From: Rhizobium sp. Root1212
GTDB taxonomy: Bacteria; Pseudomonadota; Alphaproteobacteria; Rhizobiales; Rhizobiaceae
Length of the DNA stretch: 64,000 nucleotides
NCBI RefSeq assembly: GCF_001424985.1
Contig: NZ_LMDA01000023.1
Coordinates: 57,495-121,494 of the forward strand
Direction: 5' to 3'
Both the position numbers and the translations under genes were made by a program. Positions 8,830 through 17,878 of the stretch are shown here, one piece after another. Numbering within the stretch: position 1 is the first letter of the stretch; every line of letters begins with the position of its first letter. The notes beneath the pieces were generated by a model. The model did no database searches and had not been told where the DNA came from. It saw only the letters and a list, made by a program, of their open reading frames with translations.

Positions 8830-10221
8830 ATGGGTGCTGAAGACGCCGCCGGGAGCTGGATGGACGTGGAGAGAGTGAGCGCAAAAGAGGGATCGCAGGC
8901 GGGCGGTGCAGCCTCCATCGTGCTCGCCGATCGCCGTCGCGGGGCCTGTCCGACGCTGTCGCGGCCGATGCAGACGGGCGACGGGCTGCTCGTGCGCCTG
9001 CGGCCGGCCACGCCCGGCCTTTCGCCGGATGAGATGATCGCGCTTGCCAGGGCGGCGCGGAGGCATGGCAACGGCATTCTCGACATTACTGCACGCGGCA
9101 ATGTGCAGATCAGGGGGCTTTCTCCCGATACCGTCGGTCCCCTGGCGCAGGCGATTGCCGAGGCCGGTATTGTCCCTGTGCAGGGGCTTGCGATCGAAAC
9201 CCCGCCGCTTGTGGGATACGACCCCACGGAAATCTGCAATCCGCTGCCGCTTGCGGCAGAACTGCGATCCACGGTCGAGGCCGCCTTGCCGCCGCTCATT
9301 CTGGCGCCGAAGCTTTCGATCATTGTCGATGGCGGCGGCTGTCTCGGTCTCGGCGGTGTTGTCGCCGATATCCGGCTGATGGCGGAGGTACGGGACGAAA
9401 AGGTTTTGTGGCGGCTGGCTCTGGCCGGGGATGCGCGGACGGCGACGGTGGTTACGCTGTTGCCGGCGGATGCGGTGGTCGGCGTCGTGATGGACCTGTT
9501 GCGGCAACTCTCGGCGCTTGGGCCGATGGCGCGGGGGCGTGACCTTGCTGTTGCACTGAAAGACGAAGGCGGGGCGGCTGTTTCGCAAAGGCATCCCGCC
9601 GGGGTGCATCGGCTCGGCTCCGGCCGCGTCGTGCTGGGCGCGGCGCTTGCCTTCGGACAGATCGAGGCTGAAAGCCTGATTGCTTTCGTCGAGGAGACGA
9701 GGGCGCTTGGTGCGGTGGAGTATCGGCTTGCGCCGGACCATGCCCTGCTGGTCCTGGGCCTGACGTTGAAGGATGCAGAGGCGTTTTCCGACTGTGCGGC
9801 GCGATGGGGACTGCGGCCGGACCCGGATGACAAGAGCCATCATATCGCCGTTTGCGCCGGTCGGGGAGCCTGTGCTTCCTCCATGATCGATACCAAGGGG
9901 ACGGCGCGACAGCTGATGGCCCATGCGCCCGCGTTACTTGACGGGTCGCTTGCGGTTCACGTCTCCGGCTGCGCCAAGGGATGCGCCCATCCGGCCGCTG
10001 CGGCGTTGACGCTTGCCGGTGCGCCAACAGGCTATGGGCTTGTCGTAAATGGGGCTGCTTCCGCCGTCCCAAGCGTCTACATCGGCGAGGATAAGCTCGC
10101 GCCCGCGCTTTCGCATCTCGATGCGTTGGTGCGGAACGAGAAACACGCTGGCGAATCGGCGCGCGCCTGCCTAACACGGCTCGGCGCGACCCGTATTATC
10201 GCCGCGGTCCAACAGGAATAG
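8830..10221 (+). CDS. cobG: Precorrin-3B synthase
   Basis: CobG is the oxygen-dependent hydroxylase that converts precorrin-3A to precorrin-3B, the step that defines the aerobic pathway. The 463-residue protein has two ferredoxin-like half domains of the nitrite/sulfite reductase family. The ligands for a 4Fe-4S cluster are visible as CAGRGAC (C-x5-C) and SGCAKGCAHP (C-x3-C) near residues 345-385. The motif RRGACPTLSRPMQTGDGLLVR opens the conserved region at about residue 36, so ATGs at 8830 or 8860 are both possible starts; 8860 has a GGGAG site. Its stop is two bases before cobH. Confidence 0.92.
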   Translation: MGAEDAAGSWMDVERVSAKEGSQAGGAASIVLADRRRGACPTLSRPMQTGDGLLVRLRPATPGLSPDEMIALARAARRHGNGILDITARGNVQIRGLSPDTVGPLAQAIAEAGIVPVQGLAIETPPLVGYDPTEICNPLPLAAELRSTVEAALPPLILAPKLSIIVDGGGCLGLGGVVADIRLMAEVRDEKVLWRLALAGDARTATVVTLLPADAVVGVVMDLLRQLSALGPMARGRDLAVALKDEGGAAVSQRHPAGVHRLGSGRVVLGAALAFGQIEAESLIAFVEETRALGAVEYRLAPDHALLVLGLTLKDAEAFSDCAARWGLRPDPDDKSHHIAVCAGRGACASSMIDTKGTARQLMAHAPALLDGSLAVHVSGCAKGCAHPAAAALTLAGAPTGYGLVVNGAASAVPSVYIGEDKLAPALSHLDALVRNEKHAGESARACLTRLGATRIIAAVQQE

Positions 10222-10223
10222 AG

Positions 10224-10856
10224 ATGCCTGAATACGATTATATCCGGGATGGGAACGCCATCTACGAACGTTCCTTTGCCATCATTCGCAGCGAGGCCGA
10301 TCTTTCGCGCTTCTCCGAAGACGAAGCCGATCTGGCGGTGCGCATGGTGCATGCCTGCGGCCTGGTGGACGCGGCCCGGCATTTCGAGTTTTCTGAAGGC
10401 TTTGTCGACGCGGCGCGCGATGCGTTGAAGGCCGGTGCTCCGATCTTCTGCGATGCCTTCATGGTGGCGCAGGGCGTGACGCGCGCCCGGCTTCCGGCCG
10501 ACAACGAAGTGATCTGCACGCTGCGCGAACCGGAAGTGCCGGAGATCGCGCGCGACATCGGCAATACCCGTTCGGCAGCAGCGATGAAGCTCTGGCTGCC
10601 GAAGCTTGCCGGTTCGGTCGTGGCGATCGGCAATGCGCCGACGGCGCTGTTCTATCTTCTGGAGCTTCTGCGCGATGGCGCGCCGAAGCCTGCTGCGATC
10701 ATCGGCATGCCGGTCGGCTTCGTCGGGGCGGCTGAATCCAAGGATGCACTGGCGGAAAATTCCTATGGCGTGCCCTATGCCATCGTCCGCGGACGCCTTG
10801 GCGGCAGCGCCATGACGGCGGCGGCGCTGAATTCGCTCGCGAGGCCGGGCCTGTGA
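10224..10856 (+). CDS. cobH: Precorrin-8X methylmutase
   Basis: CobH moves the methyl group from C-11 to C-12, turning precorrin-8X into hydrogenobyrinate. The 210-residue length is normal. The catalytic histidine lies in VRMVHACGLVDAAR at about residue 43, and the conserved GNAPTALFYLLELL and GMPVGFVGAAESK segments follow. It starts two bases after cobG and its stop codon overlaps the GTG of cobI, so the three are almost certainly co-translated. Confidence 0.95.
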   Translation: MPEYDYIRDGNAIYERSFAIIRSEADLSRFSEDEADLAVRMVHACGLVDAARHFEFSEGFVDAARDALKAGAPIFCDAFMVAQGVTRARLPADNEVICTLREPEVPEIARDIGNTRSAAAMKLWLPKLAGSVVAIGNAPTALFYLLELLRDGAPKPAAIIGMPVGFVGAAESKDALAENSYGVPYAIVRGRLGGSAMTAAALNSLARPGL

Positions 10857-11584
10857 GCGCGGCGGGGCGGCTGATCGGGGTCGGGACGGGTCCGGGCGAT
10901 CCGGAACTCTTGACCGTGAAGGCGGTGAAGGCGCTGGAGCGCGCCGATGTGCTCGCCTATTTCGCCAAGGAAGGCCGGCGCGGCAACGGGCGGGCGATCG
11001 TCGACGGGCTGGTGAAACCCGGCATCGTCGAATTGCCGCTCTACTATCCGGTGACGGTCGAGATCGACAAGGATCACGACGATTACAAATCCAGCATCAC
11101 TGCCTTCTATGACGCTTCGGCGCGGGCGGTTGCGGAGCATCTGGACGCCGGGCGCACGGTTGCGGTGCTGAGCGAAGGCGATCCGTTGTTTTACGGCTCC
11201 TACATGCACCTGCATGTGCGGCTTGCCGGGCGGTTTAAGGCCGAGGTCATTCCGGGCATCACCGCGATGTCCGGCTGCTGGTCGCTGGCGGGCGTGCCGA
11301 TCGTGCAGGGAGATGACGTTTTGTCCGTCCTGCCCGGCACGATGGCGGAAGCCGAGCTTGGCCGCAGGCTTGTCGATACCGAAGCGGCCGTGATCATGAA
11401 GGTCGGTCGCAACCTGCCGAAGATTCGCCGCGCCCTTGCCAAGGCCGGGCGGCTGGAGCAGGCGCTTTATGTCGAGCGCGGCACGATGGCGAATTCGGCG
11501 CTGACGCGGCTTGCCGAAAAGGAGAATGACGAGGCGCCGTATTTCTCGCTGGTGCTGGTGCCCGGCTGGAAGGACAAGCCATGA
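10853..11584 (+). CDS. cobI: Precorrin-2 C20-methyltransferase
   Basis: CobI transfers a methyl group from SAM to C-20 of precorrin-2, giving precorrin-3A, the first committed step of corrin synthesis. The 243-residue protein starts GTG and carries GVGTGPGDPELLTVKAVKAL, the family SAM-binding start, then VLSEGDPLFYGSYMHL and VIPGITAMSGCWSLAGVPI. It overlaps cobH by four bases at the start and cobJ by four (ATGA) at the end. Confidence 0.94.
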   Translation: MSAAGRLIGVGTGPGDPELLTVKAVKALERADVLAYFAKEGRRGNGRAIVDGLVKPGIVELPLYYPVTVEIDKDHDDYKSSITAFYDASARAVAEHLDAGRTVAVLSEGDPLFYGSYMHLHVRLAGRFKAEVIPGITAMSGCWSLAGVPIVQGDDVLSVLPGTMAEAELGRRLVDTEAAVIMKVGRNLPKIRRALAKAGRLEQALYVERGTMANSALTRLAEKENDEAPYFSLVLVPGWKDKP

Positions 11585-12345
11585 GCGGCAAGCTTTACGT
11601 CATCGGCACCGGGCCGGGCGGCGCGCAGCAGATGACCCCGGAAACGCGGGCAGTGGTGGAAGCGTCCGACGATTTTCTGGGTTACGGCCCCTATCTCGAC
11701 CGGCTGTCGCTCAGGCCTGATCAGAACCACATCGCTTCCGACAATCGCGAGGAACTGGACCGCGCCCGCGCGGCGCTGGAACTGGCGGCGTCGGGCCGCA
11801 AGGTCTGCGTCGTTTCCGGTGGCGATCCTGGTGTGTTCGCCATGGCGGCGGCTGTCTGCGAGGCAATCGATGCCGGGCCGGACGAATGGCGGGCGATCGA
11901 TCTCACCATCTTGCCGGGGGTGACGGCGATGCTGGCGGTGGCAGCCCGCGTCGGCGCGCCGCTCGGGCATGATTTCTGCGCGATCTCGCTGTCCGACAAT
12001 CTGAAGCCCTGGGATGTCATCACCCGACGCCTGCGGCTGATGGCCGAGGCCGGCATGGTGATTGCGCTCTATAACCCGATCAGCAAAGCGCGGCCGTGGC
12101 AGCTCGGGGAGGCTTTTGTCCTGTTGCGGGAGGTTCTTCCGGCCGAGACGCCGGTGATTTTCGGGCGTGCTGCGGGGCGGCCTGATGAGCGCATGCAGAT
12201 CATGCCGCTTGGGGATGCGGATGCCGCGAAGGCCGATATGGCGACTTGCGTCATCATCGGCTCGCCGGAGACGCGGGTGATCGAGCGTCCTAGCCAGTCG
12301 CCGCTGGTCTATACGCCGCGTTTCATCGCCGGGGAGAGGATGTGA
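11581..12345 (+). CDS. cobJ: Precorrin-3B C17-methyltransferase
   Basis: CobJ methylates C-17 of precorrin-3B and catalyses ring contraction to precorrin-4. The 254-residue protein shows YVIGTGPGGAQQMTPET, VVSGGDPGVFAMAAAV and LPGVTAMLAVAARVGAPLGHDF, and ends with the family region that includes ALYNPISKARPWQL. It overlaps cobI by four bases at its start. Its last 37 bases overlap the 3' end of cobK, which is on the opposite strand, so the two transcripts are complementary there. Confidence 0.94.
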   Translation: MSGKLYVIGTGPGGAQQMTPETRAVVEASDDFLGYGPYLDRLSLRPDQNHIASDNREELDRARAALELAASGRKVCVVSGGDPGVFAMAAAVCEAIDAGPDEWRAIDLTILPGVTAMLAVAARVGAPLGHDFCAISLSDNLKPWDVITRRLRLMAEAGMVIALYNPISKARPWQLGEAFVLLREVLPAETPVIFGRAAGRPDERMQIMPLGDADAAKADMATCVIIGSPETRVIERPSQSPLVYTPRFIAGERM

Positions 12346-13079
12346 TCGACGGCCAAGAGCGCTTCCGCCACGGTCCCGACCGCCTGCACATCGGGCGTCG
12401 GCCGGCGCTCGACCATGATCACCGGCAGGCCGAGACGGCGCGCAGCGGCGATCTTGCCATGGGTGGCATCGCCGCCGCTGTTTTTGGCGACGATGATGTC
12501 GATACGGTTTTCGGTGAGCAGACTGTATTCGTCCGCTTCGGCGAAGGGGCCGGCGGAGAGGATGTAGCGGACATCCGGCACGGCGAGCGGCGGGGTGACC
12601 GGATCGACGCTGCGCACGAGATAATGGTGCTGCGGGGCGCATTCGAAATGAAAGGCTTCCTGCCGGCCGATGGCGAGGAAGACGCGCTTCGGCGTTTCGC
12701 CAAGAGCGGCTGCGGCTTCGGTCATGGTGGCGACGCTGGTCCAGCGGTCGCCCTGCTGGCGCTCCCAGGCGGGGCGGCGAAGCGCGACGAGCGGCGTGCC
12801 GGTAAGGCCGGAGGCTTCGGCGGCATTGGCCGAGATGCGGGCGGCGAATGGATGGGTGGCGTCAATCATCAGGTCGATGGCGTGGTTGCGGAGATAGGCA
12901 GCCAGCCCTTCCGGGCCGCCGAAGCCGCCGCTGCGGACGGGGACGGGCTGCGCCATCGGTGTTTCTGTGCGGCCGGCGAGCGACAGGGTGATGTCGAGGT
13001 CGCCTCTTTCGGCCAGTTTCCCGGCCAGACGGCGGGATTCCGTTGTGCCGCCAAGGATCAGAATATGGGGCTTGCGCAT
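12309..13079 (-). CDS. cobK: Precorrin-6A reductase
   Basis: CobK reduces precorrin-6A to precorrin-6B with NADPH. The 256-residue protein opens with ILILGGTTESRRLAGKLAE, the nucleotide-binding glycine motif of the CobK/CbiJ family, and contains DATHPFAARISANAAEA and the C-terminal NSGGDATHGKIAAARRLGLPV pattern. The open frame extends further upstream but those residues have no family likeness and would lie inside cobL; ATG 13079 is the natural start. It is the only cob gene here on the minus strand: its start codon interlocks with that of cobL and its end overlaps cobJ. Confidence 0.93.
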   Translation of the reverse strand: MRKPHILILGGTTESRRLAGKLAERGDLDITLSLAGRTETPMAQPVPVRSGGFGGPEGLAAYLRNHAIDLMIDATHPFAARISANAAEASGLTGTPLVALRRPAWERQQGDRWTSVATMTEAAAALGETPKRVFLAIGRQEAFHFECAPQHHYLVRSVDPVTPPLAVPDVRYILSAGPFAEADEYSLLTENRIDIIVAKNSGGDATHGKIAAARRLGLPVIMVERRPTPDVQAVGTVAEALLAVDHILSPAMKRGV

Positions 13080-14310
13080 GGCTGAAACGACATCCTCGGA
13101 CGGGCGTTGGTTGACGATTATCGGCATCGGCGAGGATGGTCTAGCCGGTCTCGGCGACGAGGCCAAGCGGGCGATTGCATCGGCGGTCGTCGTCTTCGGC
13201 GGCAAGCGGCATATTGCTTTGGCAGAAGCGGCGATTGCCGGCGAGAGCCGTTTCTGGCTAAGCCCGTTCGAGCGGTCGGTGGAGGAGGTTGCTGCACTGC
13301 GCGGCACGCCGGTCGTGGTGCTTGCTTCTGGAGATCCCTTCTTTTTCGGTGTCGGGGTTACGCTTGGCCGGCGGATCGGCCAGGAGGAGATGCGGGTCAT
13401 TCCGGCGCCCTCCGCTTTCAGCCTTGCCGCATCGCGCATGGGCTGGGCATTGCAGGATGTGGTGACCGTTTCGCTGCATGGACGGCCGCTCGATCTCATC
13501 CGCCCGCATCTGCAGCCGGGATCGCTGGTGATTGCGCTGACCTCGGATGAGAAGGGGCCTGAGGCTCTGGCGCAGCTTTTGACGGAAGAGGGTTTTGGCG
13601 CTTCGCGGCTGACGGTGCTGGAGGCGCTGGGCGGCGAGCGGGAGCGGGTGACGAGCGTTGTGGCTTCCGCTTTTGCGATCAGCGGCATCGATCCTCTGAA
13701 CGTCTGCGCAATCGAGATTCAGGCGGATCAGGATGCACGGGTGTTGACCTTGGCATCGGGGCTGGATGACGGGCTCTTCGAGCATGACGGGCAGATCACC
13801 AAGCGCGAAATTCGGGCGGTGACGCTATCGGCGCTGGCGCCGCGCCGGGGAGAGTTGCTGTGGGATATCGGCGGCGGATCGGGTTCGATCTCGATCGAAT
13901 GGATGCTCTGCGATCCGGCGATGCGGGCGATTGCCATTGAGGCTTCGCCGGAAAGGGCAGCGCGGATTTCGCGCAATGCGGCCCGTTTTGGCGTGCCGGA
14001 TTTGCGGGTCGTCGAGGGCGCGGCGCCAGCAGCGCTCGAAGGTTTGCCGATGCCGGACGCGATCTTCATCGGTGGTGGGGGTAGTGAGGACGGGGTGATG
14101 GAAGCGGCACTTTCCGCCCTTCGTCTCGGCGGGCGGCTGGTTGCCAATGCCGTCACGACGGAGATGGAGGTGCTGCTGCTTGCCTGTCAGTCTAAGCTGG
14201 GTGGCAGCCTGACCCGCATCGAAATTGCCCGCGCTAGCCCTGTCGGCAGCATGACGGGGTGGAAGCCGGCGATGCCGGTGACGCAATGGACTTGGGTGAA
14301 GCCCGTTTGA
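13078..14310 (+). CDS. cobL: Precorrin-6B C5,15-methyltransferase (decarboxylating)
   Basis: CobL adds methyl groups at C-5 and C-15 of precorrin-6B and removes the C-12 acetate carboxyl, giving precorrin-8X. The 410-residue protein is a two-domain fusion. The N-terminal CbiE-type tetrapyrrole methylase (about 1-210) has IGIGEDGLAGLGDEAK and VVLASGDPFFFGVG. The C-terminal CbiT-type class-I methyltransferase (about 225-400) has LWDIGGGSGSISIEW and IFIGGGGS. ATG 13078 shares bases with the divergent cobK start. cobM follows after 32 bases. Confidence 0.94.
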   Translation: MAETTSSDGRWLTIIGIGEDGLAGLGDEAKRAIASAVVVFGGKRHIALAEAAIAGESRFWLSPFERSVEEVAALRGTPVVVLASGDPFFFGVGVTLGRRIGQEEMRVIPAPSAFSLAASRMGWALQDVVTVSLHGRPLDLIRPHLQPGSLVIALTSDEKGPEALAQLLTEEGFGASRLTVLEALGGERERVTSVVASAFAISGIDPLNVCAIEIQADQDARVLTLASGLDDGLFEHDGQITKREIRAVTLSALAPRRGELLWDIGGGSGSISIEWMLCDPAMRAIAIEASPERAARISRNAARFGVPDLRVVEGAAPAALEGLPMPDAIFIGGGGSEDGVMEAALSALRLGGRLVANAVTTEMEVLLLACQSKLGGSLTRIEIARASPVGSMTGWKPAMPVTQWTWVKPV

Positions 14311-14342
14311 GATAAGGACCGCCCCGGCGGAGAGGAACGATC

Positions 14343-15107
14343 ATGACAGTGCACTTCATCGGCGCCGGTCCAGGCGCGGCAGATCTCATAACGGTGCGCG
14401 GACGCGATCTCATCGCGCGCTGCCCGGTCTGCCTCTATGCGGGCTCGATCGTTTCGCCGGAACTGCTGCAATATTGCCCGGAAGGGGCGCGCATTATCGA
14501 TACCGCGCCGATGTCGCTGGATGAGATCGAGGCGGAATATGTGCGTGCGGCTGAGGCCGGCGAGGATGTGGCGCGGCTGCATTCGGGCGATCTCTCGGTC
14601 TGGAGCGCAGTAGCGGAGCAGATTAGGCGGCTGGAGGCGCGTGGCATCGACTATACGATGACGCCCGGCGTGCCGTCCTTCGCTGCGGCGGCCAGTGCAC
14701 TTGGACGGGAACTGACCATTCCGGCCGTCGCCCAGAGCCTCGTGCTGACCCGCGTCTCCGGCCGCGCCTCGCCGATGCCGAATGCCGAGACGCTTGCCGG
14801 TTTCGGTGCGACGGGGGCGACGCTGGCCATTCATCTGGCGATCCATGCGCTGGATCAGGTGGTTGAGGAACTGACGCCGCTTTATGGGGCGGATTGCCCG
14901 GTGGCGATCGTCGTCAAGGCGTCATGGCCGGATGAGCGCATCCTGCGCGGCACGCTCAGCGATATCGCGGCCAAGGTCGCAGCCGATCCGATCGAACGGA
15001 CGGCCCTGATCTTCGTCGGACATTCGCTGGCATCCAGCGATTTCCGGGAAAGCTCGCTTTACGACCCCGCCTATCAGCGGCGATTCAGGGGGCGCGACGG
15101 GTTTTAA
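14343..15107 (+). CDS. cobM: Precorrin-4 C11-methyltransferase
   Basis: CobM methylates C-11 of precorrin-4 to give precorrin-5. The 254-residue protein shows [18 protein letters not shown], the Cys-containing [16 protein letters not shown] characteristic of CobM/Cbi[17 protein letters not shown] and [33 protein letters not shown] ribosome site precedes the ATG. It is the last cob gene of the run; its TAA overlaps the TAA of convergent phaG, so no terminator separates them. Confidence 0.95.
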   Translation: MTVHFIGAGPGAADLITVRGRDLIARCPVCLYAGSIVSPELLQYCPEGARIIDTAPMSLDEIEAEYVRAAEAGEDVARLHSGDLSVWSAVAEQIRRLEARGIDYTMTPGVPSFAAAASALGRELTIPAVAQSLVLTRVSGRASPMPNAETLAGFGATGATLAIHLAIHALDQVVEELTPLYGADCPVAIVVKASWPDERILRGTLSDIAAKVAADPIERTALIFVGHSLASSDFRESSLYDPAYQRRFRGRDGF

Positions 15108-15493
15108 ACGTCAGCGCCGTTGTCGAGGTCGGGATCGACCGGCTCACCGCTCGGTTTCGAGGGGACGTCGTGCTCGCCCTCGAAACGGTCGCGGTAGAGC
15201 GCCGACTGGCCCAGCATCATCAGGGTAACGGGCGTGGTGAGCACCACGAAGGATACGATCAGGACTTCGTGGAAAATCCAGCGGCTCTGCAGCACGGCAA
15301 AGCAGATCATCGAGGCGAGGCTGATGAGCAGCACGCCGCCGCTTGCGGCAAGCGTCGGGGCGTGCAGGCGGCTGTAGAAGCTGTCGAGCTTCAACAGGCC
15401 GAGCGCGCCGATCAGGGTCATCGCCGAGCCAGCGAGCAGCAGCAGGCAGACGAGCGCGGCCGCCCAGATGGGCAGATCAGTGACATGGCTCAT
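15104..15493 (-). CDS. phaG: Mrp-type cation/proton antiporter subunit G
   Basis: The smallest peripheral membrane subunit of the Mrp/Pha complex, 129 residues with three hydrophobic helices (about 10-32, 38-60, 66-88). The conserved MnhG pattern is visible as [21 protein letters not shown] followed by a polar C-terminal tail rich in Asp and Glu. It is the last gene of the operon, overlaps phaF by four bases, and meets cobM stop-to-stop. Confidence 0.9.
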   Translation of the reverse strand: MSHVTDLPIWAAALVCLLLLAGSAMTLIGALGLLKLDSFYSRLHAPTLAASGGVLLISLASMICFAVLQSRWIFHEVLIVSFVVLTTPVTLMMLGQSALYRDRFEGEHDVPSKPSGEPVDPDLDNGADV

Positions 15494-15771
15494 TCGATCA
15501 CCTCGCCGCGCATCAGGAATTTGGCAAAAGCGATGGACGAGACGAAGCCGAGAAGGGCGATGATCAGCGCCGACTCGAAATAGATGGTGTTGGCCGTGCG
15601 GATGCCGAAGGTGACGAGCAGCAGCATGGCGATGATGTAAAGCGCGTCGAGGCCGAGGATGCGATCCTGTGCGCGGGGGCCGCGCGCCATGCGGTAGAGT
15701 GCGCAGCCCATGGCGAGCGACAGGAGGATCTGCGAGACGAGGATCGCCCAGATGATCAGCAGTTCGCTCAT
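15490..15771 (-). CDS. phaF: Mrp-type cation/proton antiporter subunit F
   Basis: A 93-residue membrane protein with three helices and the MnhF family pattern ALYRMARGPRAQDRILGLDALYI. The family pattern has a conserved Asp in the first cytoplasmic stretch. Subunit F is needed for assembly and transport in Mrp complexes. It overlaps phaE and phaG by four bases each (ATGA), indicating translational coupling. Confidence 0.92.
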   Translation of the reverse strand: MSELLIIWAILVSQILLSLAMGCALYRMARGPRAQDRILGLDALYIIAMLLLVTFGIRTANTIYFESALIIALLGFVSSIAFAKFLMRGEVIE

Positions 15772-16256
15772 CCGAAAATCTCCTTCAGCGGCGTCACGTA
15801 GCGCCTTGTGATCAGGTCGATCCAGTATTGCTCGTTTTCGAGGTCGAGCACGTGGAGCGTCAGAAGCTTGGTCTGCCGGTCGTGTTCCAGCCAGGCGGTG
15901 CCCGGCGTCGCCGTCAGGATGCAGGCGAGCATGGCGAGCGCGTTCTCGTCCTCCAGTTCGATCTTCATCGTCAGGAAGCCGGAATTGGCGGGATGGCGGC
16001 CGGCTTTGAGGATCACCTTCATGACGGCCAGATTGGAGCGGAAGACGTCGACGGCAATGTGGCCGGCAAGAGGCAACAACAGACCGGCACGGCGCAGCGT
16101 CGATTTGTGCGGCTGCAGGTTGCCCATGATCCAGACGAGCAGCGCCGAAAGGATCGCGCCGAGAACGATCTGGCCCGGCGACAGCGACTGATTGATGAGC
16201 AGCCAGACGATGAGCAGGCCGAGGAACAGGAGTGGATAGGGAAGCCAGACGCGCAT
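15768..16256 (-). CDS. phaE: Mrp-type cation/proton antiporter subunit E
   Basis: A 162-residue subunit with two N-terminal membrane helices (PLLFLGLLIVWLLINQSLS and QIVLGAILSALLVWIMGNL) and a cytoplasmic domain containing the family signature LTATPGTAWLEHDRQT. MnhE-type proteins help stabilise the complex. It starts four bases after phaD and overlaps phaF by four. Confidence 0.92.
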   Translation of the reverse strand: MRVWLPYPLLFLGLLIVWLLINQSLSPGQIVLGAILSALLVWIMGNLQPHKSTLRRAGLLLPLAGHIAVDVFRSNLAVMKVILKAGRHPANSGFLTMKIELEDENALAMLACILTATPGTAWLEHDRQTKLLTLHVLDLENEQYWIDLITRRYVTPLKEIFG

Positions 16257-16260
16257 AGGC

Positions 16261-17874
16261 TTACTCCTTGCCGATCTGCGGGGCCGACATCACGCGGCCG
16301 GTATAATTCTGCGGCTTCGAAAGAAATTCCGCCGTCGCGTCCATGAAGCGCATGGTCGGGCCGGCCTGAAAGCTGAGGAACAGGCAGGCGGAGAGCAAGA
16401 CCAGCACGGGCATGATCTCGATCAGGTAGACACGCGGGATGGTGCCTTCGATCGAGTTCCAGAAGGTACGGATGCCGATGCGGTTCATGGCGATCATGGC
16501 GGCGAGGCCGGAGAGGATCAGCAGCGCCACATAGGTCCATTGCGCGCCGGTGGCGGCGGTGCTTGCGCCCGCTTCCGGGTCGAACAGGCCGTGCAGGATC
16601 GCGAACTTGGCGAGGAAGCCGGAAAGCGGCGGCAGGCCGGAGAGCAGCATCGCGCAGATGCAGAAGCAGAGGCCGAGCACGGCGAGCGTGCCGGGCACGG
16701 CGACGCCCTCTTCCTTTTCCTCCTCATCCTCGTCGGCATCGCCATAGGCTTCCATGGTGACGGCGAGAACGTCGGCGCCGGCATCGCGGGCGCGCTCGAC
16801 AAGCTCGATCAGCAGGAAGAAGGCGCAGATCGTCAGCGTCGAGCTGACCAGGTAGAACAGCGCGCCGCCGATGACATCGATGCCGCCGATGCCGATGGCG
16901 GCGAGCATGGTGCCGGAGGAGACCATGACACAATAGCCGGCAAGCCGGCCCATGGCCTGGGAGGCGAGTACGCCGATCGCCCCGAAGGCGATGGTGACCA
17001 TGCCGCCATAGAGTAGCACCGTCTGCCCGAAGCCGGCGGAAGCCCCGGCATCGGCGCTGAAGAACAGCAGCGACAGGCGCAGGAGAATATAGACGCCGAC
17101 CTTGGTGAGGATGGCGAAGATCGCGGCGACCGGCGGCGTCGCGGCGGAATAGGCGCCGGGCAACCAGAAGCCGAGCGGCCACATGCCGGCCTTGACGAGG
17201 AAGGCGATGCCGAGCACGGCCGCGCCCGCCTCCATCAGCATGCGGTTTTCGCCACTGACGACTGCGATGCGCAGGGCAAGGTCGGCCATGTTGAGCGTGC
17301 CGGTCGCCCCATAGATCAGGCTGACGCCGATCAGGAAGAGCGAGGAGGCCACGAGGTTGACGGCGATATAATGCAGGCCCGCCTTGACGCGCAGCGGGCC
17401 GGAGCCGTGCAACAGCAGGCCGTAGGAGGCGGCCAGCATCATCTCGAAGAAGACGAAGAGATTGAAGAGATCGCCGGTGAGGAATGCGCCGTTGAGACCG
17501 GCCAGCATCAATTGGAACAGCGAATGGAAGTGCGAGCCCGCCTTTTGCCAGCGCGCCATGGCGAAAACCTGGGCGGAAAGGGCGAGGAAGCCGGTGAGCA
17601 CGAGCATCAGTGCGGAAAGCCGGTCGAGCACCAGCACGATGCCGAAGGGCGCCGGCCAGTTGCCGAGCAGGTAAACGCCCGCGCCGGCCTGGGCGTCGTC
17701 GAAGGACGCCGCCATGCGCATCAGTATGAGGGAGATGATGAAGACGACCGCTGTCGCGCAGAAGGCGATGATGCCCTTCATCGTGCGTTCGCGTTCGTCG
17801 ATCGGAATGATCGCAGCGCCGGTAAGGAGCGGTACGAGAATCGGCAGGATGATGAGATGGGAGAGCCAGTTCAT
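16261..17874 (-). CDS. phaD: Mrp-type cation/proton antiporter subunit D
   Basis: A 537-residue proton-translocating subunit related to NuoN/NuoM of complex I, with about 14 membrane helices and conserved motifs such as NLFVFFEMMLAASYGLLLHG (charged Glu in helix 5) and VKAGMWPLGFWLPGAYSAA. A short cytoplasmic insert is extremely acidic (DADEDEEEKEEG, about residues 385-396), which I do not know as a family feature. The ATG at 17874 has GGGAG eight bases upstream and sits four bases after the phaC stop; an upstream in-frame start at 17898 would overlap phaC. Confidence 0.92.
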   Translation of the reverse strand: MNWLSHLIILPILVPLLTGAAIIPIDERERTMKGIIAFCATAVVFIISLILMRMAASFDDAQAGAGVYLLGNWPAPFGIVLVLDRLSALMLVLTGFLALSAQVFAMARWQKAGSHFHSLFQLMLAGLNGAFLTGDLFNLFVFFEMMLAASYGLLLHGSGPLRVKAGLHYIAVNLVASSLFLIGVSLIYGATGTLNMADLALRIAVVSGENRMLMEAGAAVLGIAFLVKAGMWPLGFWLPGAYSAATPPVAAIFAILTKVGVYILLRLSLLFFSADAGASAGFGQTVLLYGGMVTIAFGAIGVLASQAMGRLAGYCVMVSSGTMLAAIGIGGIDVIGGALFYLVSSTLTICAFFLLIELVERARDAGADVLAVTMEAYGDADEDEEEKEEGVAVPGTLAVLGLCFCICAMLLSGLPPLSGFLAKFAILHGLFDPEAGASTAATGAQWTYVALLILSGLAAMIAMNRIGIRTFWNSIEGTIPRVYLIEIMPVLVLLSACLFLSFQAGPTMRFMDATAEFLSKPQNYTGRVMSAPQIGKE

Positions 17875-17878
17875 CGGA

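Noticed and set aside
7759-9924. A 721-codon open frame on the minus strand opposite cobF and cobG
   Set aside because: It is rich in Arg, Pro and His, has no recognisable domain, and lies wholly opposite two clear cobalamin genes. This is the usual shadow frame of high-GC coding DNA.
12309-13688. Extended N-terminus of CobK up to 13688
   Set aside because: The extra 200 codons lie opposite cobL, are Ser/Pro/Ala-rich and precede the nucleotide-binding start of the CobK family.
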